A DNA stretch of 40,607 nucleotides from Planctomycetota bacterium (GTDB lineage Bacteria > Planctomycetota > Planctomycetia > Pirellulales > Thermoguttaceae). The notes under the pieces were generated by a model. That model did no database searches. It saw only the letters and a program-made list of their open reading frames with translations, and was not told where the DNA came from. Shown here in pieces: positions 33,828 through 40,607 of this stretch. Location: contig JAKPGL010000105.1 of assembly GCA_029550925.1 (NCBI GenBank), forward strand, positions 1 through 40,607. The letters are read 5' to 3'. The position numbers and the translations under genes are program-made. Numbering within the stretch: position 1 is the first letter of the stretch; each line of letters opens with the position of its first letter.

Positions 33828-34643
33828 TCACTCTGGCTGGACGGTATCGTTCGACTCTACCTCTAGGGGCCAATAGAGGCCGCTGAGCGTGCCGCCGTCG
33901 ATGTAGAGCACCTGTCCGGTAATATAGGAAGCTGCCGGGCTGGCCAAAAAGATGCACGCGCCCACCATATCTTCCGGCATTCCGATTCGGCCCAACGGGG
34001 TATTGGCCTGGCGCCAGGACTCCAAGGCGGGGTTTTCCCACAGGCGTCGGCCCAGGTCAGTAAGGGTAAAGCCCGGCCCGATCGCATTGACACGGATGCC
34101 AAACGGGCCCCACTCCATGGCCAGGCATTTGGTCATTTCCCGCATGGCCGCCTTGCTCATCGCATAGACCGACACATACCGAAGCGGCGTATGGCTGTTG
34201 ATCGAATCCACATTGATCACCGAACCTCGTCGAGCCTCTTTCATGAATCGCCCTACGGCCGTCGTCAAAAAGAAGGCGCCGCGGATGTTGGTATTGGTGA
34301 TGTAATCGTAGGTGGCTTCGTCGTAATCCTCGGCTCGGCGGCGGACGTTCACCCCGGCGCAATTGACCAGCGTATCGATTCGGCCAAATCGGTCGATCAG
34401 TTGTTCGACCATGCGGGCAGTAGCCGCTGGCTGAGCTACATTGCATACAAAGGGAAAGACTTTTTGCCCGCCGGCACTCATTTCGTCGGCGGCTTTTTCC
34501 AAGCTGCTGGGGTCTCGACCGGTAATGATCACCTGGGTCCCGCGGGCGGCAAAACCGGCCGCAATGGCCCGGCCAATCCCCCGGCTTGCCCCAGACACCA
34601 ATACTACCTGCCCCTCTACACTAAACAGCGGATCCATCGGCAC
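33828..34643 (-). CDS. Short-chain dehydrogenase/reductase (SDR)
   Basis: About 271 residues; a classical NAD(P)-dependent oxidoreductase of unknown substrate. It has the Rossmann glycine motif SGASRGIGRA, then VNCAGVN (NNAG equivalent), the catalytic Ser in SVINVDSINS, and Tyr-Lys in VYAMSKAAM, followed by IRVNAIGPGF and the C-terminal YITGQVLYIDGG. The overall look is of gluconate-5-dehydrogenase/glucose-dehydrogenase-like SDRs. I chose GTG 34643, with AAAGGAG seven bases upstream; ATG 34637 is the alternative. It converges on the TolC-like gene. Confidence 0.88.
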   Translation of the reverse strand: MPMDPLFSVEGQVVLVSGASRGIGRAIAAGFAARGTQVIITGRDPSSLEKAADEMSAGGQKVFPFVCNVAQPAATARMVEQLIDRFGRIDTLVNCAGVNVRRRAEDYDEATYDYITNTNIRGAFFLTTAVGRFMKEARRGSVINVDSINSHTPLRYVSVYAMSKAAMREMTKCLAMEWGPFGIRVNAIGPGFTLTDLGRRLWENPALESWRQANTPLGRIGMPEDMVGACIFLASPAASYITGQVLYIDGGTLSGLYWPLEVESNDTVQPE

Positions 34644-35200
34644 AGCATTGCTCCTTTTAAGAACCAAAGGATTGCTAAAAACCATCCCACTGAGAAAAGT
34701 ATGGCTTTCCGAAAGTATGTTGCCTGTGCGAATGCGTTTTCCTGCCGCCTATCGTACCGAAAGAACCTGCCGGAGAGTACCACCCCCTAACACCCCCCGT
34801 TTGGGGAAAATTAAAAATCAGGAGCAACACAAAATTCCCGATTTTTTTGAGATAGACCTGGCTGCTTCGCCCTAAAGATAGAAAAAAACCCATCGCAGGA
34901 AGTTCTTACCTGTTATGGTACAACAGAGTATCTCTCCTGTCCGATAAAGGAGCCCCCTCTACAGAAGGGGATGCTCTGCCATTTAATAAGATATATATTG
35001 CAAATACGGAAAAACTGCTCAGACTATTTCTCCCAAGTTGTCTATCTTTCGCAAATTTGTTCCTCGATTCCTTTGAAAAAGGAGCGTTTGTTTTCCACAA
35101 TTCTTTTCTTTGATAGCAAGCGCCGGGCATCTCTACCGGATAGGTCTGGAGGGCCTGCCGTATAGGTTATCCGCATAATCCAGAAAGAAAGGGCCTCCCG
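34644..35200. other. Intergenic region between divergent SDR and DUF2339 genes
   Basis: No gene is supported; a 74-codon reverse frame at 34906-35130 lacks support. The DNA is more A/T-rich than its surroundings and contains a short GCCCCCTC...GAAGGGGATGC hairpin near 34950-34976. Promoters for both neighbours must lie here but I cannot fix their boxes. Confidence 0.35.
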
Positions 35201-38200
35201 ATGCATGAGTTTGAAGTCTTCCTGGCGATCCTGATAGGGTTCTTAGCGCTGCTGTTCTTGATAGGAGTGCCGATCAGCCTGATCGTTCTTCTAGCAAAAA
35301 TGAGCAAAGTCCTGCATTTTCTTCGGGATCGGAATAGGGCTGGGTTGCCCTCCAGCGGCTCGGAGTCCATCAATTACCATCTGATGCAGATTCGGGAGGT
35401 GATTGTCAGGTTGGAGAACCGGATGAACAGCCTGGCGGCCAGTTTGGCGTCGAAACCGCCCGATGCCGGGCCGGTACCCGCCGCACGGGAACCATTTGGC
35501 CCTGAAGGGGCAGCTTCGGCAGCGTCGCAGGCGTTTCAGCCAAAGCCAGAAATCTCTCCGGCATCCTCCGAGGCGGCAGGCGCAGCAGGAATCCCTGAGG
35601 AAATAGCGCCCTCGGAGCAGCCGGTCTTCGAGCGGAGGACGCCCTTGGCCCCGGAGGCGGCAGTTCCTCCGGCCGCTTCGCCGCCTGCCAAACCGACCCC
35701 AGAACAGTTAGAGGAAATGGCCTTTGCCGAGGGGACGGCCGCTGAAAAGATGCCTGGAAAAGAGGGCATGTTGGAAGAGGTACCTACAGGGGAGTCAGAA
35801 GAAGCCTTGGTCGAAGAAGCAGCAGACGCCAAGGCGATGGTCGAACAGTCCTCGGTCGAACAGCCCCGGGTCGAACAGCACCCGGAGGCCCCATCTCCGG
35901 TGGAAGCAGGCACGGTGGAAGCAGCGCTGGTGGAAGAGGCGGCAGTGACGGAGCCGTCAGCCGGTGAGCCTGCGCCCGCGTCCAGTTGGGCGACATTATC
36001 TTCCTGGGAGAGTGGGCCTTCTCAATCGTTCCCCGCCCAACAGTCGCCGCCCGCCAGGGGGCCGGTGCCGGTGGCCCGACGAGCCATCCGCAAACCTCCT
36101 CCTCCCAAGGTTACCCATCCTTCCTACCAGGCGGAAGAGCCGAGCGGGTTTGAAAAAGCCGCCGCCGAAATACTACGAAAAATCTGGAACTGGATCATCA
36201 TCGGCGAAGAGTATCGGCCCCAAGGGGTCTCGATGGAGTATACGGTAGCCAGCACCTGGCTGGTGCGTCTGGGCGTGGTGCTGGTGGTCTTGGGGATGGG
36301 CTTTTTCCTGAAATGGTCCATTGACCGGAAACTGATCAGCGAAGAGGCCCGGGTGGCTATGTCCCTGATTACCGGGGCGGCGATGGTGGCGGTGGGCAGT
36401 TGGCAGGTGGGGAGGAAATTCCACCTCCTGGGCGTAGGACTGATGGGCGGGGGCATTGCCGTCTTATATTACAGTGTCTTTGCCGCCTCCCAGTTATACG
36501 AGCTAATCAGCCTGCAACTGGCCTTCGGCCTGATGACCCTCATCACGGTAGCCGCCGGCGTGATGGCCGTCCGGTATAACTCCTTGCTGCTAGCCATCTT
36601 GGGCATTATCGGCGGCTACGGCACGCCCATCATTTTCAATACGCTGGAGATCGACACGGTGCTGTATGGGTATCTGCTGTTTTTGGCCGTCGGCGTGCTG
36701 GGTATCAGCTACTATAAAAATTGGCATCTACTTAAGTATCTCAGTTTCCTCGGTACCTACGGCGTCTTCTTCCTAACCATGCGGGATTACCACAAAGAGC
36801 ATTTCTGGGAGGTGATGCCGTTTTTGGTAATCTTTTTTGCCGTCTATTCGACGATGATCTTTTGGTACAATGTGGCCCATCGAGTCAAATCCAGCTTGTT
36901 GGAACTTTTGGCCTTGCTAGCCAATGCCGGGATATTCTTTGGCGCAAGTTACCTTTTGGTGCGTGATATGTATGGGCAGCAGTGGGTGGCTGCGGTAACC
37001 CTGAGCCTGACGGCCTATTATATCGCCCATATCTACTACCTGCTGCTATGCCGGGTCCAAGACCGGGAACTCTTGGTGATTTTCACCGGCCTGGCCGCTT
37101 TCTTTCTAACGGTTACCATGCCGCTGGTGGTCTCGCCGCAGTGGCTAACGGTCAGTTGGGCGGTGCAGGCGTTGGTCATGCTCTGGCTTGCCGGGAAGTT
37201 GAAAAGCGAATTCTTGCGCCATGTGGCCTATGTGGTCTATGCGATTGCCTTGTATCGGCTCTTCTATATCGACCTGCGCAGGGAATATTTTGTCGATTTC
37301 CCCACGGACGTGCCGCTGGTGGAGTACCTCCGAGGGTTGGTGCAGCGGTTGATTGGCTTTGGCGTGCCGATCGGCTGTGTGGGGGCGGCCTATTGGGTTA
37401 TCAAAGAGCCGAGACGTCCATTGGCACTGGCCGTGGAGCGGTCCAACGACATCCAAGCCCTGCTCAAGCAGCAGGTAGCAGTACAGATTACGTTCTTTTT
37501 GACGGCGGCGATGTTTTTCGGCTTCCTGCACCTGGAGGTGAACCGAAGTTTCGGCTATTTCTATGAGCCGATTCGGCTCCCGATCCTGACGCTCTTATGG
37601 CTTGGGCTGTGCTGGGTGCTCTTACGTCAGTATCTAAAAACCCAGTGGAACTGGGTGCTGTATCTGGGAGCGTTTGTGGTGGCCGCCGTGCTCGGGAAAG
37701 TGCTCTTTTGGGATTTACCCCAAGGTTGGGGATTATATCAGGGACCAGATCCGTGGCGGTATCCGAACTGGTATTGGGACCTTGCTTTGATGCGGCTTGT
37801 GGAGTTGGCAGGTCTGTTGGGCTTTTTTAGCTGGGCCTTTTTGGCCATGGGCAAGGCCCCGGAAAATGTCCGCACCTCGAGGGCACTTTTTGTCGTTATC
37901 GCCCTAGGCCTGCTGTTCCTGTTTTTGACGGTAGAACTAAATACATTTCTCTATGTATATCGGCCAGAATTCCGCGCCGGCGGCATTTCGATCCTCTGGA
38001 CGCTTTTTGCCCTCAGCTTTGTGCTGGCGGGCATCTGGAAACAGTGCCGGGAGCTTCGGCTGGCTGGGCTGATCCTGTTTGCCATCGTGGCCGGTAAAGT
38101 CTTCCTGGTCGATCTGGCCCATCTGGAACAGATCTACCGGATCATCGCCTTCCTGGTGCTGGGGGTGTTGGTCTTGGCCGGGGCCTGGCTCTATCTGAAG

Positions 38201-38260
38201 TACCGCCATGTATTTGTTACTAACAAATCGGGCGCTATACCAGAAGGAAGAAGAACATGA
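35201..38260 (+). CDS. DUF2339 multi-pass membrane protein
   Basis: 1019 residues. A membrane segment (about 6-33) and a short coiled coil lead to a Pro/Ala/Glu-rich region of about 270 residues with degenerate VEQ/VEE/VEA repeats, then a very hydrophobic C-terminal two-thirds with some 20 spans. The entry into it, SMEYTVASTWLVRLGVVLVVLGMGFFLKWSID, and GIIGGYGTPIIF are typical of DUF2339. Function is unknown; the family often pairs with DUF3999, as here. ATG 35201 follows a GGGCC-rich leader with a weak Shine-Dalgarno. The TGA overlaps the DUF3999 ATG by four bases. Confidence 0.85.
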   Translation: MHEFEVFLAILIGFLALLFLIGVPISLIVLLAKMSKVLHFLRDRNRAGLPSSGSESINYHLMQIREVIVRLENRMNSLAASLASKPPDAGPVPAAREPFGPEGAASAASQAFQPKPEISPASSEAAGAAGIPEEIAPSEQPVFERRTPLAPEAAVPPAASPPAKPTPEQLEEMAFAEGTAAEKMPGKEGMLEEVPTGESEEALVEEAADAKAMVEQSSVEQPRVEQHPEAPSPVEAGTVEAALVEEAAVTEPSAGEPAPASSWATLSSWESGPSQSFPAQQSPPARGPVPVARRAIRKPPPPKVTHPSYQAEEPSGFEKAAAEILRKIWNWIIIGEEYRPQGVSMEYTVASTWLVRLGVVLVVLGMGFFLKWSIDRKLISEEARVAMSLITGAAMVAVGSWQVGRKFHLLGVGLMGGGIAVLYYSVFAASQLYELISLQLAFGLMTLITVAAGVMAVRYNSLLLAILGIIGGYGTPIIFNTLEIDTVLYGYLLFLAVGVLGISYYKNWHLLKYLSFLGTYGVFFLTMRDYHKEHFWEVMPFLVIFFAVYSTMIFWYNVAHRVKSSLLELLALLANAGIFFGASYLLVRDMYGQQWVAAVTLSLTAYYIAHIYYLLLCRVQDRELLVIFTGLAAFFLTVTMPLVVSPQWLTVSWAVQALVMLWLAGKLKSEFLRHVAYVVYAIALYRLFYIDLRREYFVDFPTDVPLVEYLRGLVQRLIGFGVPIGCVGAAYWVIKEPRRPLALAVERSNDIQALLKQQVAVQITFFLTAAMFFGFLHLEVNRSFGYFYEPIRLPILTLLWLGLCWVLLRQYLKTQWNWVLYLGAFVVAAVLGKVLFWDLPQGWGLYQGPDPWRYPNWYWDLALMRLVELAGLLGFFSWAFLAMGKAPENVRTSRALFVVIALGLLFLFLTVELNTFLYVYRPEFRAGGISILWTLFALSFVLAGIWKQCRELRLAGLILFAIVAGKVFLVDLAHLEQIYRIIAFLVLGVLVLAGAWLYLKYRHVFVTNKSGAIPEGRRT

Positions 38261-39939
38261 TCCATTTTCCTTCATTACCATCTTGGTTAGATAAACAACA
38301 GCGTCTCTCTCCTCCGCGGGTGTTGGTATCTCCATGTCACCCAGGCACTGGGACGGAAAGCTGGAGAAACCAGCAATCCGCCGAAACCCTCGCCTCTCCC
38401 CACTATGGGAAAGGCCGGCTTGGCCAAAGGCCAAGCCGGGTGAGAGGGTATAAAAAAATACGGGCCTGCTGGGCCGCTTTGGCGGCCATCTTCTTGTTCA
38501 TCTGGGCGGAGGTTGTTCCTGCTTGGGCCGCCCAGCCAGAACAGTTCCGCTTCTGGAAACAGGTCTCCCCCAGCCCCCTGCCGGAAGAAAATATCTTCGC
38601 CCTGCCGTTGGATAGCGATGTGTATGCCGCCGTAAAGGGCGGATTTCCTGATCTGCGTCTGTTCGACTCCCGCCAACGGGAAACGCCCTATCTACTGGAA
38701 AAAGCCTTCACCACGGTTACTGAGTATGACCGCACATGGGCCTCTGCCCGGGTGAACTCGGTCCGAGAGCTGGAAAACCATCGGTTGGAAATCGTCCTGT
38801 CGCTTCCGCCAGGGATCAAGTCTGCCGACGGACTGAAAATTGAAACCCCGCTTCGGGACTTTGAACGCCAGGTGCAGGTCCTGGGCGGGGACGACGGTCA
38901 GCAGTGGACCCAGCTTCTGAAAGACGGGCTCCTGTACGACTATTCCCGCTTTATGGATGTGCGAGGTCTGGAGATTCAGCTTCCGCCCAATAAATACCGG
39001 TTTCTGAAATTGGCGATCGACGAGATCACGGATACGAAAGAATCGCCCTGGACTGAGATTACGCGCAAAACCCGCCCAGGCGTCGAACAAGAAAAAATCG
39101 AGCGATTTGAATTGGTACGTCGGCCGCTGCGGATTGATCAGGTGCAACTGTGGTGTTGGGTCCCCCGGACGGAAAAACGCCTCCTCCGCGCCCAGTACCC
39201 TAGCCTACCGTTCCAAGTCCGGGAAGACCCCAAGCAAAAATGTACTATTGTTGAGGTGCAGACCCGGCGGGAGCCTTTGGAACGCTTCGTGCTGAAAACC
39301 CCAAGTCGAAACTTCTATCGGGATGTCTCTGTCCAAATTCCGGTTCCCCGGCCGGCCCGACCAGTTCGTCGCATCGATCCCCTGTCTGCCGCCCTGGAAT
39401 CTGCCCCTGCGCCAGCGGAACCATCGATCGAGTGGCGCACGATCGCCAGCGGGCGGATCCATGTCCTCCATTTCCGCCAGTTCCATGATGAACATCTGAC
39501 GATCGACATTCCCGAAGATCGAAGCCCGCAGTATCGGCTGCTGATCTATAATCAAGATAGTCCCCCGATCGAAATTACCGGCGTGGAAGCGGCAGGACCG
39601 GTCTATCAAGTGGTTTTTTTAGGCCAAAAGAACGAGAGCTACCGGCTTTACTATGGGGCCGATTCAGTCGGCCAACCGCAGTACGACATCGCTCATGTGC
39701 TGACCACCCTTCGCTCCGGCAACGAACCAGTACCAGCCAAACTGGAAGCCAAGGCTACCTCACAAACGTTGCAACCGCCTCCGGCCGAGCCCCAGCCGCT
39801 CGGCCTCTTGGACTTGCTAAACCATCCGCTGTTTCTGCTGACCGCCATCGGGGTGGTGGTGATCATTTTAGCCTTCGGCCTGGTGCTAGCTGCCCGTCGG
39901 ATCGAACACCTCCCCCACGACCAGCCGCCGGACTCGTGA
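38257..39939 (+). CDS. DUF3999 envelope protein
   Basis: 560 residues. A signal-like segment lies at about 66-92 (IRACWAALAAIFLFIWAEVVPAWAA), then a long beta-rich outer region with FRFWKQVSPSPLPEENIFALPLDSDVYAAV and YRFLKLAIDEI typical of DUF3999, and a C-terminal span at about 523-545. The ATG overlaps the DUF2339 stop (ATGA) and has AAGGA eight bases upstream, so I keep it, though a GTG at 38440 would put the signal peptide at the N-terminus and remove 61 low-quality residues. A perfect 11-bp hairpin lies directly before that GTG. The two proteins probably act as an envelope pair of unknown role. Confidence 0.8.
   Translation: MIHFPSLPSWLDKQQRLSPPRVLVSPCHPGTGTESWRNQQSAETLASPHYGKGRLGQRPSRVRGYKKIRACWAALAAIFLFIWAEVVPAWAAQPEQFRFWKQVSPSPLPEENIFALPLDSDVYAAVKGGFPDLRLFDSRQRETPYLLEKAFTTVTEYDRTWASARVNSVRELENHRLEIVLSLPPGIKSADGLKIETPLRDFERQVQVLGGDDGQQWTQLLKDGLLYDYSRFMDVRGLEIQLPPNKYRFLKLAIDEITDTKESPWTEITRKTRPGVEQEKIERFELVRRPLRIDQVQLWCWVPRTEKRLLRAQYPSLPFQVREDPKQKCTIVEVQTRREPLERFVLKTPSRNFYRDVSVQIPVPRPARPVRRIDPLSAALESAPAPAEPSIEWRTIASGRIHVLHFRQFHDEHLTIDIPEDRSPQYRLLIYNQDSPPIEITGVEAAGPVYQVVFLGQKNESYRLYYGADSVGQPQYDIAHVLTTLRSGNEPVPAKLEAKATSQTLQPPPAEPQPLGLLDLLNHPLFLLTAIGVVVIILAFGLVLAARRIEHLPHDQPPDS
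38415..38439 (+). other. Perfect 11-bp hairpin inside DUF3999 N-terminal region
   Basis: CCGGCTTGGCC pairs with GGCCAAGCCGG across an AAA loop. It sits directly before GTG 38440, the alternative start of the DUF3999 protein, in a stretch whose predicted protein is poor. It may be an intergenic regulatory or processing hairpin between the two genes rather than coding sequence. Confidence 0.6.
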
Positions 39940-40174
39940 GTCCAGAGAGCCAGCCGCCTTCTTGGAACCCACTCCGGTGCACTGGTCTGGGTCGGCAAAT
40001 TGTTCTCTTTCTCGGCGGATGCCGCCTTGTAGCACCGTCTGTCAGACGGTAAGTCTCTGGGACCTTTCAGCCACCCTGGCCAGACGGGGGTTCCATCGCC
40101 GTATGCTCTTCCATTGCCCAACCGCCATAAAGTAAACTTAGAATCTGAGAGATCAAGAAAGGAGGAAAGTCGCC

Positions 40175-40607
40175 ATGAGAAGGAAGACGTTCCTTGGCTG
40201 GTTGGGGGTGGGCTTCTTGTTGGTTTGGGTGCTGGAATCGGCGGCGACCGAAGGCGCATCGGGCCAGATTCAGCAGGCCGAATTGGCCGGCTACCAAGGG
40301 GCGCCCCAGCATCGGGTTTCCGAAGAGTTCGACGCTGGCTTTTCCATGTATGTGGCTGCCTGGCCGTTGTTGAAGGCCTATCCGGGACCTCGGTTTCAAT
40401 CGGGCCTGTTCGGCACTTGGATGTTTGCGAAGCAGGAAAAGCCGCTCTCTTTCAAGCTCTATTCCGACATTGAGGGTGGCCTGGGCTGGTGGCGGGATAC
40501 ATGTTTTGCCACGGAAACGCCCAAGTTCATCATGGGCGGCGTGGCGCCCAATTTTGTGGCTTGGGCCAATGGCCCTGGAGCGGGCAAAGGAAGGGATTGG
40601 AATCGGT
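40175..40607 (+). CDS. Secreted protein of unknown function, cut by window end
   Basis: The reading frame runs off the window, so only about 144 residues are seen. It starts MRRKTFLGWLGVGFLLVWV, a signal peptide ending near residue 25-30, then SEEFDAGFSMYVAAWPLLKAYPGPRF and later KPLSFKLYSDIEGGLGWW and PKFIMGGVAPNFVAWANGPGAGKG. I do not recognise the family. AAAGGAGG lies nine bases before the ATG, a strong ribosome-binding site. The preceding 39940-40174 holds only a small palindrome at 40034-40050. Confidence 0.7.
   Translation, partial: MRRKTFLGWLGVGFLLVWVLESAATEGASGQIQQAELAGYQGAPQHRVSEEFDAGFSMYVAAWPLLKAYPGPRFQSGLFGTWMFAKQEKPLSFKLYSDIEGGLGWWRDTCFATETPKFIMGGVAPNFVAWANGPGAGKGRDWNR

Noticed and set aside
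40114-40473. 119-codon forward frame near the window end
   Set aside because: It overlaps, in another frame, the secreted protein starting at 40175, which has a strong ribosome-binding site and a signal peptide.

Overview
This 40.6 kb window reads as an accessory-rich chromosomal stretch of a planctomycete, probably of the order Pirellulales and possibly a thermophile. The evidence is a DUF1559 pseudopilin-like protein paired with a small lipoprotein, two lipoproteins with PQQ-type beta-propeller repeats, two GYF_2-domain membrane proteins, a Cys-rich secreted protein, a duplicated TolC-like protein and a long DUF2339 membrane protein. The taxon is inferred from gene content and was not tested.

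Layout. 1-1198 is an insertion sequence with 20-bp inverted ends and one DDE transposase. 1.7-5.3 kb holds two forward GYF_2/transmembrane proteins. 5.8-10.6 kb is a reverse cluster: a coiled-coil protein, a PQQ lipoprotein, a D12 adenine methyltransferase and a second PQQ lipoprotein. 11.0-13.75 kb is forward: a hypothetical protein and an SNF2 ATPase. 13.8-15.8 kb is reverse: larC and a small membrane protein. 16.1-17.9 kb is a reverse type II restriction-modification pair with an NgoMIV-like endonuclease, driven by a good sigma-70-type promoter. 18.4-25.3 kb is forward: porin, Cys-rich secreted protein, hsp20, lipoprotein, DUF1559, RNase HI and an SRAP protein. Then come a reverse CPBP protease (25.4-26.5), a forward P-II/glcE/glcF operon (26.7-29.8), a reverse CheX-like protein, a forward duplicated TolC-like protein (31.2-33.5), a reverse SDR (33.8-34.6), a forward DUF2339-DUF3999 pair (35.2-39.9) and a secreted protein cut by the window end.

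The least expected content is in the non-coding DNA. Four intergenic elements of about 150-260 bp share a terminal sequence starting GTAAC and paired REP-like hairpins. The copy at 1436-1624 is flanked by a perfect 8-bp direct repeat, which with the GTAA ends points to a miniature IS66-type transposon family. The IS transposase ribosome-binding site lies in an 18-bp hairpin, as in elements that protect themselves from read-through transcription. The hsp20 leader has a sequence matching the sigma-54 consensus and, next to the gene, a short hairpin that masks the whole Shine-Dalgarno sequence, a candidate RNA thermometer.

Functionally the window combines cell-envelope proteins (porin, TolC-like, DUF2339/3999, lipoproteins), genome defence and repair (R-M, D12 methylase, SNF2, RNase HI, SRAP) and glycolate metabolism tied by gene overlap to an atypical P-II protein. 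Most start codons were chosen from Shine-Dalgarno spacing and signal-peptide position, so they are inferences.
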